A stretch of DNA of 64,000 nucleotides from Euglena gracilis (lineage: Eukaryota; Euglenida; Euglenophyceae; Euglenales). Made by a program: the position numbers and the translations under genes. The notes below the pieces were generated by a model. It worked only from the letters and a program-made list of their open reading frames with translations, was not told the DNA's origin and did not search any database. This document shows, in pieces, positions 46,560-56,534 of this stretch (positions are counted from its first letter, which is position 1; every line of letters begins with the position of its first letter). Location: positions 33,649,417-33,713,416 of the forward strand of contig CP154955.1 in assembly GCA_039621445.1 (NCBI GenBank). Reading direction: 5' to 3'.

Positions 46560-46930
46560 TGCAAGACCAAAATGTCCTTAAAACACCAGGCCAAAGACAC
46601 AGAGCTGCAGATGGAGCTCTGTGAAATGGCAGCAAAAGTTCCAATACTGTAAAACACGACCAGAAAACCATGATAAGGCTTAGAAAATGATGTAAAAATA
46701 GGACCCCCAGCAGAAGACATGCCAAACAAGAGGGTGGCCCTCAAAATTAATATTCAGGGGACCAAATTTTGGAGAAAATGCCACATTTTTGAAAGTGGTC
46801 CAGATGCACTAGAAAAGACCAGTAGAATAATTCCTAAATAGGACACCTTCGGATGGGCATACCTGCTTCAATCTTCAAACTATCCAATACCAATACATTC
46901 AGTATCCATCAAATAGCTTGTATCTGAAGT
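46560..46930 (+). repeat. Large inverted repeat, right arm
   Basis: Inverted counterpart of 44780-45163; see that entry. The reading is disrupted by stops. Confidence 0.5.
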
Positions 46931-47297
46931 TAGAATAAAGATAAACAACGAATTCCAAGAGAAAGATACACCCGCCTGACACCCAATTAGGAAGTCCTTG
47001 GCGTTGTCGCCTGCGCTAGCATAGGCTGATCCTAATTGGAACTTTTATGAAAATATGGTGAAAAGAGGTCAGGGTTTTATCACGCAAACAGGCCGTGTTC
47101 GTCAGGCTTTTTCACGACAAAAATCGTGTGCGAATTAAAAGGATTCTGACATTAAGCCCCGCGGAATATGGCCACCCCCGGTAATAAATTCTGTGAACAA
47201 CGTTGGTTCAACACCATTGCAATGACCAAACCAGGCTGGGATTGCGCTGTTATGCATGCACTGGAAGGTCCAGGCACAATACATGCCAGCTTCCACA

Positions 47298-47777
47298 TCA
47301 TAAACTGCGGCTCAGAGCATTGTTCACGGTCCTGATGTTGGCCTTCTTGGCTGTCATGGCGGTGATCGCATCCTCTAGGTACGCGGGGTCAATCACCATC
47401 GCCAGGTTCTTCAGCGAGTGGATGCTCAAGCCATTCTCGAACTTCTTCAGTGCCTCCGGGGCTCGAACACCCCAGAAAATGATCATTGACGCCAGAAGTT
47501 CCCATCGTCGAATGCTGTTCCACGGGTTGTTCATGTCTGTCACCAGCCCAGCGCCCTCCACTGCTCGTACTAACCTTGAGCTGAAATCGCTGTCTTTGTC
47601 ATTCATGAAAATAGTCATGCACTCCGACATGGTGGTCACCCTTTGAAGGCCCACGATAGCGTTGTCTGCGCCGATCAGCTTCCTCCGGATGGACAGGAGC
47701 GTGTCGTAATTTAGCACATCCGCAATGACGACCTTCTGCCACCTATCCAATGGCAATCCAAGCAGGACACACTCGTT
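47298..47777 (-). CDS. Unrecognised ORF, about 159 residues
   Basis: The frame is open from just after a TAG (47778-47780) to a stop at 47298. It reads CVLLGLPLDRWQKVVIADVL, then IRRKLIGADNAIVGLQRV, SSRLVRAVEGAGLVTDMN and KKFENGLSIHSLKNLAMVID. Composition is ordinary for a folded alpha-helical protein and codon use is not repetitive, so it may be a true gene fragment. There is no ATG near the start, so it is probably an internal exon or a truncated gene. I cannot name a family. A long palindrome lies immediately upstream (47822-47910). Confidence 0.35.
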   Translation of the reverse strand, partial: NECVLLGLPLDRWQKVVIADVLNYDTLLSIRRKLIGADNAIVGLQRVTTMSECMTIFMNDKDSDFSSRLVRAVEGAGLVTDMNNPWNSIRRWELLASMIIFWGVRAPEALKKFENGLSIHSLKNLAMVIDPAYLEDAITAMTAKKANIRTVNNALSRSL

Positions 47778-47821
47778 CTAGATTTGTTGCACAGCTTTCA
47801 CTGAATGTTCCTTTGCCAGGA

Positions 47822-47910
47822 TGTACATCTTCTTATCACCCTCATTCTCCCAAACGGTGACTTCGATCGGCCGCCGTTTGGGAGAATGAGGGTGATAAGA
47901 AGATGTACGC
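47822..47910. repeat. Large palindrome, ~37-bp arms
   Basis: GTACATCTTCTTATCACCCT continuing through CATTCTCCCAAACGG is repeated exactly inverted after a ~15-bp spacer. The arm sequence looks coding-like and is not low complexity, suggesting a local inverted duplication. Confidence 0.9.
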
Positions 47911-47919
47911 CATTTCAGA

Positions 47920-48795
47920 GCACACTCCCTTTTTTATGACACCAATGGCAGAAAAATAGAATTAGACACCCACAAGAGGTTCAGGGCGCCTGTTGACACT
48001 GGTGGCAAAAATGATCACCTGATCGCCAAAAATCAGTGTTTTCAGGTGTCTAAATTTTGTAAGAGCATCCACCAAATACAAAAAAAAGAGGAGTCTGAAA
48101 AAAGACACATTTGAACATCCTTTTCGCTGTTTTATGCCACCAGTGGCATAAAACAGTAATTCATGCTTCAACAGGAGCTCAATTATGCCAAACTCCCTTT
48201 CAAAAGCACCTAACAGAACTGGAAGCAGGTGAAATGCGACACACCTCATCCAAAAAGCAACATCTTCCCCACAGATGCAAAAATATATTGATCACCTGCA
48301 ACAACCCCCATCAGACCTGATGGCGTTCACAAACAAGGCATCCGTTGCCAGCAAATCACGAGCAATGCATCCATTGCTAGTTGTAAAAGAGGACAAATGG
48401 CAGTGTTGCATCGGAAATAAGGAAGCTGGCCACAATGGTTCACACGTGGATAACATTCCAATCAAAAGCAACAGAATGTATAGGAAAACTCCACAATTTC
48501 TGCACATCAGCGAGCCAAATCAAAACAACAACTAGAACTACTTCACCACAGACGTACTTTCCAACAAACGAACATGAAGCTGAGAAACAGCAGGCAAGCC
48601 TAAGGTCGTCACCAAAGAGGACAACTTCACAGAAGCAGAAGGAAAAGGGATTCCCTGTGAAACTTAACAGTTGCAAAATGCAAATGCCTGAAAAAGGCAC
48701 CGGCACAGCATTGCGTAATCCCATACCACTAGTGGCAAAAAATACTGTCCTAATTGGCCACCTAAGAAGATCTCTACAAAGTCCCTCTCGTTTCT
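47920..48795. other. No firm gene call; possible upstream hAT debris
   Basis: Short frames precede the hAT motif at 48.8 kb. A TTTATGCCACCAGTGGCATA palindrome lies near 48133. Nothing else is recognised. Confidence 0.35.
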
Positions 48796-48799
48796 GTTT

Positions 48800-49045
48800 C
48801 CATTCTATCATTCCTCAGCAACCAATGAAACTTATTCACCCCGTGGAAACCCGGTGGAATACTCTATATGCCTCTCATACGAAGACGTTGAAACTCAGAA
48901 ACTTCATAAACGCCGTCATCACCCTGCCAAATAGCTCCTAGGAGGCAATGGAGTTGGCCTGCAAAGTGATGAGACCCCTTGCAACCACAACGGGTAACAT
49001 TCGCGGGATCCGGAAGGGGGCGGGATGGATCAACATTTGTTGAGC
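48800..49045 (+). pseudogene. hAT transposase fragment (TRWN motif)
   Basis: Reads LIHPVETRWNTLYASHTKTL followed by KLRNFINAVITL, then a stop and LACKVMRPLATTTGNIRG. The E-T-R-W-N/S...L block is characteristic of the region of hAT transposases just before the insertion domain. Only this short piece is recognisable and it contains stops. The frame at 49192-49430 (LKRCDHRWVKNFAAPAAELI, AFLDPQV) may be a further hAT piece but is weaker. Confidence 0.5.
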
Positions 49046-49485
49046 ACAAAAAAAATGGTCTTTTTTATTTTTTTCTGGTAAATCTCATAAATGCATTTCT
49101 TTGGGGGTTTTAATTCCTCTGTGTGCCGTGCTCGCATTGGCAACTGACATCTCACAAAAAGATAGTTGCACACTCTTGGGAGCGTTGAATCTTGTGCGAG
49201 GTGCATTCAAAATGTCTTTCATTGCAATTGCAAACGTCTTCAGATTTCCCTAAACAGTTCGAGTCCTTGAAACAGGAGCTTAAACTATCCAATTTCGCTC
49301 TTGAAGCCTTGAAGAGATGTGACCACCGATGGGTCAAGAATTTCGCTGCACCTGCTGCAGAACTGATAGCTTTCCTTGATCCACAGGTGTATTCCCTATT
49401 GAGAGAGGCAGGAATTTCTGCGGTTTTCTTAGGGCCAACAACAAGAATGGGATGCCGAACGACGGGAGATTGCTTTTATATCAAG

Positions 49486-50686
49486 AACTGCGTCTTAAAC
49501 GCAGACTCTGACCTGAGTCTGCGTTTTGAAACGCAGACTCAGGTCAGAGTCTGCGTTTAAGACGCAGTTATTTAAGGCTGTGTTTATAAAGCAACATGGC
49601 TTTGGTCAAAGTCTGTGTTTCTCAACCTCGACAACGGACGGCAGAATGACGACAGATTTTTGGGATTTAGCGAAGCTGAATTAGGATCCGCTGCACAGCT
49701 CTGAGACGGCCGGAAACCTCAGAATAAGAATATGTGGCCGCCGGGCAGCTTTTGGCCACCGTCTGTGGTCTTCCGAACTAGAATCCTTTCGAAATAGTGG
49801 TAACATTACCGTTAAACATGGGAACATATGTGAAAGATGACACAAGATTACATCGTCTCCTTCCTTTTGCATACCCCATTTTGCGTGCTTCACTTTGCAA
49901 CGTTGATGATAATGCTCTGGGCGCTGCACCCACGATCCAAGAGTTCTTTGGTAGGCTCCCAAAAGTTGATCAGCAAAGATGTCACCTAACCTAACCTTGT
50001 ATGGTGATATTTTTGGGGAGCCACCCTCTAGGCCACTTGGGACAGAAAAAAAACACCCCCACCCCCCCCTCAAAGTGCCCCCCTCAGAGTAGTCAAAATT
50101 TTTGGCAAATTTGTCCCCCCCCCTCAAAGTGGTCGTTTCCTCTTGGCGCCGAATGAGCCTAAGCCCAAAAATTGACCCCCCAAAGTGTCCCCTCCCTGCC
50201 GTTTTGGCAATTTTTGTTCCCCCCCTCAAAGTGGTCATTTTCTCTTGACGCCTAAGCCCAAAAATTGACCCCCCCAAAGTGTCCCCTCCCTCACAATGGC
50301 CGTTTTGGCAAATTTGTCCCCCCCCCCCTCAAAGTGGTCTTGGTGCCGAAGGCGCCAAAGCCCAAAAATTGACCCCCAAAGTGTCCCCTCCCGAACAATG
50401 GCCGTTTTGGCAAATTTGTTCCCCACCCTCAAAGTGGCCATTTTCTCTTGGCGCCAAAGGCGCCAAAGCCCAAAAATTGACCCCCCCCCAAAGTCCTTTA
50501 TTTCTGCATCATTGGGACGTTTCAGGGTCCAAATACTGTGAACACAGTTTTCTTGGTCAGAGTCCGTGTTTAGAAACACAGACCTAGGTCAAAGTCTGTG
50601 TTTCTAAACACGGACTTCGGCACGTCAAAGTCTGTGTTAAGAAACACAGACTTTGACCAAAGCCATGTTGCTATAAACACAGCCTT
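49486..50686. mobile_element. YR-C: non-autonomous palindrome-bounded element
   Basis: Terminal inverted repeats at 49574-49622 (AAGGCTGTGTTTATAAAGCA...) and 50640-50686 are nearly identical over ~47 bp. Directly outside the left repeat is a perfect 84-bp palindrome (49486-49569, arms starting AACTGCGTCTTAAACGCAGA). An inner palindrome lies at 50561-50616 (arms AGTCCGTGTTTAGAAACACA). This is the YR-A/YR-B layout, but no recombinase gene is present. The interior holds a tandem array and an unrecognised 350-bp stretch. Confidence 0.65.
50040..50500 (+). repeat. Tandem array, ~110-bp unit, inside YR-C
   Basis: About four units contain CAATGGCCGTTTTGGCAAAT, CTCAAAGTGGTCATTTTCTC and GCCCAAAAATTGACCCCC. 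Some units carry GGCGCC-AAA/GAA-GGCGCC at the junction (50344, 50453). Confidence 0.8.
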
Positions 50687-51116
50687 AAACAATTTGCTGC
50701 AATATGCAGACCCTTGTGACGATGCATCCGTCAAGTCGTCAATGGGCGCTTTCTTGTTGCAACCAGGGCCTGGAGGTTCCCCCCTGCACAACCGGGGGTC
50801 CATCATCCGATATGTGACCGAAAATCTTCTTTGCTACCTTCCCAAACCAAGTACCATTTCGACATGGCCAGATAGAACTCTCCGAGTTCTTTCCAAAAAA
50901 TGCATAGGAAGCTACTTTCAAAATGGGATACCCCCCAAGGGACGAATGTCCGAAACAGAAGTAAGACGCCCCGTGACCCCCCCGTCCCCCCCCATAGAGG
51001 TAGATGTGGAGATAGAGGTAGAGGTAGAGGTCACCACTACTTCCTCTATCCCTCCATGTCACCTCCATGTCAAAATCCTGACAAAAGTGGCTCAAAGACA
51101 GAAAATTTTTATCTAT

Positions 51117-53861
51117 ATAAAAATCGTGGGCATAACCCGTATTCAGGCCGTATAACGGGTCAAGGGCGCCGAAGGCGCCCTTGACCCGTTATACGCCCTG
51201 AATACGGGTTATGGCCCACAATTTTTTTGTAACCGTGTTTAGAGAGGCCCGGCGCCTGCCCTGTATTTCGTGGGTATGCTTCACGCCATGGTTTCGGGCA
51301 CTTTTTTGTTGATTTTCCTGGAAAATTCCTGAACACGGCAATATGCCCTGTTTTTCGTGTTCACCTTACCACTAAAAACAGGGCATATTTCCGGGTTAAC
51401 AAAATATGCCCTGTTTTTCGTGGTAAGGAACCAGTGAATGAAAATGTTCTTGTGCCATTTGCTTCATTTATTTATACTCATTGCGTTCTTCCTCAGTCTG
51501 TTTTTGAAAAATGGCAAAGAAAGCTGCCAACACCATGGACCGAATGTTGCCACAACCCCCAAAAGTTCCTGATTTTTTGGCCACAATTAAGCAGGGTTGG
51601 GAAAAAAGAAAGAACCCTGCTGTTGACCCCTTGCATGGTAACCTTCTGGCGGAGGCTACCAAAAAGAAAGCATCCGGTTCAGAAGGGACAGAGCAATCCG
51701 CATTGGCACACCTCCTTGAATTCGAGGACGTCTGCAATGCGCTTTGCGCTGTCTATGACGAACTAGATGCTTTCCTTTGTGCTTGGGCAGCTTGGGAGCT
51801 TGATCCTGCACTGTTGTTTGATGGGCAAGCGGTCATCAAACAATGCGAGGACCAACGCCGGGCACAGTGTGGCCAGCAATTCAAATTCCGACAATTGAAA
51901 GCATCGACGTTCAGGGGATACCTGAACGCAGTTGCCCGCATCCATGCGGCATCTCAGCCAGAAACCCCGTTTGTGCCATCCTCTGAAACGCAACTCCCAC
52001 GGCTGCAAAAATTGATGGCGGCTGCTCTGACCCGTGAGGCAACCAAAAAGGCCATTGGTGAGGCTGCGCACCCCCTGAGGAAATTCTGCAACCTGCAGAA
52101 CTTCCTGGCATCCTTGACACGGTTCAGTGGAGCAGGCCGTTTGAGGCACAGCGGGGAAACATTCTCATTATGGGTTTCTGCACCGGGTATCGCAGCGAAG
52201 TGCTACGGAGGTTGCAGGTGGATTCGTTCGTCGAGTCCAAAACGGAGGATGGTCGTAAGATGCTTTCTGTGTCCGTTGCCACCATGAAAAACCATCAGCA
52301 ATCACTGGGCAAATCGGATATGGCCCTGATGCGGCAAGTCATTGTGGAAGGGCCCGATCCGGCAACTTGCCCCGTGGCTGCTTTTGAGGGGCAGCGAACA
52401 TTGGTCGGTTTGGCACCAGCTGGGGTGGGTGGGAACTGGCTCTTTCGGTCGTGCCGCGTTACGGCTGCGAGCTTGCTCAGCCCGCCCACGACGGAGGAGA
52501 CGTTCCGTGGCGTTGCCGCCTGGGTGTCGGGCGTCGTCAAGCGCCGCCTAACGTTCAAGGACGTTGCGCGGCGCGCGGCGATGACCCGGCTGGCAAATGC
52601 ACCAGACATCAGTGCGGCAGACGTTGCGCAGTATTTCAAGGTCCACCGAAACACTGTGCAAGTCTACCACCGGATGTCCCGCAGCACACCAATTCAGGCG
52701 GCAACCATCCTCTCAGGTGGTACCGTGAAAACGCAGCCTCCCCCCAAAGCTGAACATTCGGTCCATGCCGCTGAGCCAACAAAGTTGGAGGCTATGAACA
52801 GGTGTAATTCGCTCCAGCTACATGGCCATAAAGCATTCTTCTCATCAGTGACTGCCCACCACCCACCCCGCCACCAACAACCATTACAACCGCAACTACC
52901 GCATTGTATGGCTGCTTTAGAAACAGATTTCCTCAGTAATTATGTTTTCAGGGTGACGGAGTCCGACTGCATCATCGTATCCGAATCTCTGGATCACAAG
53001 CCACTCATTGACCCGTATGATAACCGCTTCCATAGGATTCACGTTTTTGTTCCTCTTCAGACCGGCAGAACCGGACTACATCGTCCTCAATGACGATGAT
53101 GACTGGGTGCCATTGACGCAGCCGTCCCGCAGCGCATGGTCTCGAGACATCCACTTCAAGTTGGAGTCGGATGATGAGGACGAGGCGATCGAGCGCAACC
53201 GGCAGCAATGGGCGCGGCGGCTGGCGTGGGAGGCTCCACCGGCGGAGGAGGGGGCAGAGGTGGCACAGGACCTCTCCGACTTGCCCTCTGTCTTTCCCTC
53301 TGTTGCGGTCTCCACTTCCACCACCGCCCCTCCCTCCAAAAAGCGCCGTCTTGTGTCAGCCGCCCCCACTTGTGCCCGATGTGGTGTGGTTGTTCCCCCA
53401 CGCTCTCCGTGTCGTGATATGAATCATGTGCGATGTGACGTGTGTTCATTGTCTTACCATTGGCGTTGCGTGAATTTGTGCCACGAGCCCAAACATGGAT
53501 CGTGGGTGTGTCACTCGTGCAAACCCCGTTAGTGTCCCCATCTAATCATCCACAGCGCAGCGCTGTTCGTCGTTGCACTGGTCGTGCTCCGATTTCGTCC
53601 CTCCTCGTGTGCCATTCCATCATCTGTGTGCTCTCCTCGGTTTCGAAGCAATTCAAAGTGATTCAAAATATTTCTGTTCTTTGTTTGAAAGGTCTTAAAT
53701 TTTGGGAGAAAACCCTGAACACGGCAATATGCCCTGTTTTTTGTGTTCACCTTACCACGAAAAACAGGGCATATTGCCGGGTTAAGAAAATATGCCCTGT
53801 TTTCCGTGTTCATAGCCACGAAATACAGGGCAGGCGCCGGGCCTCTAAACACGGTTACAAA
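51117..53861 (+). mobile_element. YR-B: palindrome-bounded tyrosine-recombinase transposon
   Basis: Outer hairpin at 51117-51230 (arms TGGGCATAACCCGTATTCAG..., centre GGCGCC-GAA-GGCGCC). Terminal inverted repeats at 51226-51273 and 53816-53861 share TTTGTAACCGTGTTTAGAG and GGCGCCTGCCCTGTATTTCG. Inner palindromes at 51331-51427 and 53717-53814 use AATATGCCCTGTTTTTCGTG words. The cargo gene is on the + strand, so the outer hairpin is on the gene's 5' side, as in YR-A. The layout match with YR-A, despite different terminal sequences, identifies a family. Confidence 0.75.
51511..53532 (+). CDS. Tyrosine recombinase with C-terminal PHD finger (one frameshift, one probable intron)
   Basis: Begins MAKKAANTMDRMLPQPPK. 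A core-binding-like helical region follows (KASTFRGYLNAVARIHAASQ). The frame shifts at a C5 run (52071-52075). It continues EILQPAELPGILDTVQWSRP into the catalytic domain GNILIMGFCTGYRSEVLRRL. Candidate catalytic residues are Arg 52191, Arg 52572 (ARRAAMTRLANA), His 52644 (KVHRN) and Tyr 52665 (VQVYHRMS). A 46-nt GT...AG segment (53015-53060) reads as an intron; removing it fuses the frame to an acidic linker and a C4HC3 PHD finger at 53371-53520 (CARCGVVVPP...YHWRC...WVCHSC). The fusion and the intron are inference. Confidence 0.65.
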
Positions 53862-53869
53862 CGAAGGCC

Positions 53870-54380
53870 ATTTCAAATAAATTTTTGGAAATTGGACATT
53901 TTCGTCACATACATTTGATAACAATTTTTGAAACCACCCACCTGGATAATATTTCTCGTTTCTAACCCAATTTTTAAATGTTCAATTTTAAAAAATTGGA
54001 CATGTTTTGGTGCAGCCAAATTTGAGGCATGTGGAATGTTTTACGGCCCTTTTTTTGTGCCTTTTTATGGCATTTTGTGGACATACAGGTGACATAGAGG
54101 TATAGGTAGAGGTAGAGGTGGTTCAGATGGAGGCATACTGGGCATTTGTTTTTTTTTAAACAAACAAAACAACGTGTTTTTTTTAAAAAAAACAAAACAA
54201 CGTGTTTAAAACAAACACTAACAGAAGGGAAATTTCATTGAGAAAACTCGTTATGAAACACCCAAACCATACTGCAACGCCGTAGCCTGATTGACCAGTG
54301 GACAGATCACCTTTTTCTTACCCAGGCGTCGCTTTGAGATGTCTCCTCCTTGGCAGCTCTCTGCTGCTGGGGATTTCAAA
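53870..54380. other. No recognisable gene
   Basis: AT-rich flank of YR-B. An AGGTAGAGGTAGAGGT patch at 54096-54119 resembles 51020-51036 on the other side of YR-B. T/A homopolymers occur at 54148-54200. Confidence 0.5.
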
Positions 54381-54384
54381 TCAT

Positions 54385-55107
54385 CACGGTGGGTAGCACA
54401 GCTTCACCCAAACAGTGCCCCGGGCCCAGGGAAACGTCTCTTTTGGCCCTCGCCACAAGAGGAACCCCCTTGTGACTCCCTGTGCCGCCACAGGTCGCGG
54501 GTTGCTTATACTGTGGGTGTACAGTACAAAAGAGTGCTGAGTGATACTTGTTCAGGGTGCGGAGGTTAGTGGTTAGAGGAAGATGAGCAAAGGTCACCTT
54601 CAATATATATTGGGCGGGGTGGGGGGCGTTTGTACCTCTTTTGCCACAGGATGGCGTGTTTGTGTCAGGTTTTTGGCTTTTGTGTGTTTTGCTTCTTTCC
54701 GCGTCTTTGTGAACCGTTGATTTGTCTTTGGCTCGGCGTGTGGCTCTGCTCACTTACTAGGGGTTACTGAGTTGTGTTCTTTGCTCATTTTGTGATGTGA
54801 CCTTGGGGTGCAAACACAGCAGGTGATAGTTCAATGTTGCTTATTTTGTTGAGATTTTTGTGCTCAAAGGCATTCAGACAGAATATGGCGAGTGGGCGGA
54901 AGACAGGGTGATCTCATTTTTGGAAGAATACAAGCTCCAAACGAGCTGTCTGCTGATTTCTCTGATTAGTGTGAAGGACAGGCCTTGCCAAACGTCTGCT
55001 TCTGCGGCCCGCCGTTGCCACCCTTCCCGCTGCCCCAGAAGGGCCTTGAGGAGGGTGGCCAGAGAAGGTTTTGCACACCACGGTGGGTAGCACAGCTTCA
55101 CCCAAAC
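54385..55107 (-). mobile_element. LINE-B4, 5'-truncated, with 29-bp target duplication
   Basis: A 29-bp word starting CACGGTGGGTAGCACAGCTT and ending CACCCAAAC occurs at 54385-54413 and 55079-55107. Between them on the minus strand is the extreme C-terminus of a B-type LINE and its 3' untranslated region. The duplication is unusually long and identical, implying a young insertion. The 3' end lacks the shared tail. Confidence 0.75.
54876..55078 (-). pseudogene. LINE-B4 endonuclease C-terminal end
   Basis: On the minus strand it reads LLKALLGQREGWQRRAAEAD, then WQGLSFTLIREISRQLVWSL, ending SAHSPYSV and TGA. It corresponds to LINE-B2 KLLLGQQDAWSKRKTEADTW...REIARQVIWGRY and LINE-B1 KLLAGQHDAWERRGVEGTCW. 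Only the last ~65 residues are present. Confidence 0.8.
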
Positions 55108-55185
55108 CGGGGAGGAGTGGCCATCAAGGAGCGCGGAGGGGATTTCACTATCAACTGCTTCGCGGACAGTTTTGCTACTGTAATT

Positions 55186-55367
55186 GTAAATTACTCTAAA
55201 TGTCCTGATTCCTACTACAAACGGTGGTGGGGCGAAGACCAGTGGCCCAGCCTACTGGATTTGGGGTGTTCCGGGGGGAAGGCTAGAGTACAGATGGGGA
55301 AACCCCATGGAAAGTCAGGGTGTGTACATGAAAAGCGAAGGGAAGGGCGGCTGCAGTAAATTACTCT
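55186..55367 (-). mobile_element. LINE tail stub with 12-bp target duplication
   Basis: GTAAATTACTCT occurs at 55186-55197 and 55356-55367. The 158 bp between them is, on the minus strand, a piece of A-type LINE 3' untranslated region (CATGGGGTTTCCCCATCTGT) ending in the shared tail (55222-55262), which has lost ~11 internal bases. About 20 bp follow the tail before the duplication. Confidence 0.8.
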
Positions 55368-55532
55368 CACCTCCTCTTCACATTTTTGGTTCTCGTTGTT
55401 TGGCAGTGCACATTACGTGCTCTGCCTGTGGTTTTATCTGGGACACAAGAATATAACAAGAGGTAGGAGATTTCAAGTTCTCGAACAATCAAGTTGTTTG
55501 GAGAAGTTCCAGTTCAAGGAGAAAAGTTACAT

Positions 55533-55544
55533 TGGTAGCAGGGC
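55533..55544 (+). promoter_or_regulatory. Primer-binding site, initiator-Met-tRNA-like
   Basis: TGGTAGCAGGGC matches the classic TGGTATCAGAGC complement of initiator tRNA-Met at 10 of 12 positions and follows an ACA that could end the 5' LTR. Spacing to gag is about 1 kb. Confidence 0.6.
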
Positions 55545-56345
55545 AGTACTACGATCTCTACGTGCTATCGACGGTCGTCAGCTGCCGGGGAACCTCGTCT
55601 TCGAGCAGAGCAGTTGTTTTGGCATTGTGGCCACTGGGGCCTTTATCTTCAAGTATTTCTGAAGTGGACAACAAGTCCTCGGCGCAGAAGTGAGGAGGTA
55701 GAACGTCTTTTACCACCTCTGACGTTGCTGTGTGTTGTACATAGTGACGCTGTGTTACATTGCGACCCCCCCCCCAGAAATCAGAGAATTTGTTTGCAAT
55801 TTGCAACAAGATTGTTTGTTTGAATCTTGCTTTCTGGACTTTGAACCTGTACTTGACAGATTGCTTGAAGATTGTAGATTTGATTGTTGGATTTGCTGCC
55901 TGGAAGTTTGCCACACCAACACAAACGGATTTTGAGTGCCAACCAGCCCCTGGACCAGCTGCTTGCCAAAATCCCCCCACAGACCAGCCAACCCCCAGGA
56001 TTTTGAGTGACAACGGCTGTTTTGGCAAGCAGTTGGTTGACAGATTGTCTGCAAGTCTGATTTGTGATTCTGCTTTGGAAGTCTGTTTGCCAGATTGTTT
56101 GATCAGAATTGTTGACAAATTTCTGCAAGTGTGTTTGAACTTGGTTGCCAAGGTTCTTTGCACCAAAGTTGTTTATCAGTTTGTTTTTGAACTTTTCAAC
56201 TCGAAAGTCTGCAAAGTCTGTTTGGTGGTTTTGCCCTGTTTGTCAGAAAATTTCTGAATTTGTTCTGCTTGTTTGGACAGTTTGCCACCCAATTTCGAGT
56301 CTGTTCACAACTGCATTTCCAACTGTCAGCCTGCCCCCCCCCCCC

Positions 56346-56480
56346 CAGATTTTGAGTGCCGTCTGTCCTTGATTTTGAGTGCAGCCCATTCTGATTTTGA
56401 GTGCAGAATACCCGATTTTGAGTGCAGCTTAACCCGATTTTGAGAGCAACCAAACCCAGATTTTGAGCGACCGTTTACCC
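56346..56480 (+). repeat. Tandem 22-bp repeat in the gypsy leader
   Basis: About six imperfect units of GATTTTGAGTGCAGCCCATT type lie just upstream of gag. Conserved spacing suggests a leader or packaging element or a simple duplication; function is unknown. Confidence 0.75.
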
Positions 56481-56534
56481 AACCTGTTTATCAACCCTGC
56501 AACTCAGAAAGTGATTGAACCAAAATGAAAAAAA

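Noticed and set aside
51511-53532. Classic Crypton element
   Set aside because: The recombinase could be related, but Cryptons generally lack terminal inverted repeats and outer hairpins, so I did not assign that name.
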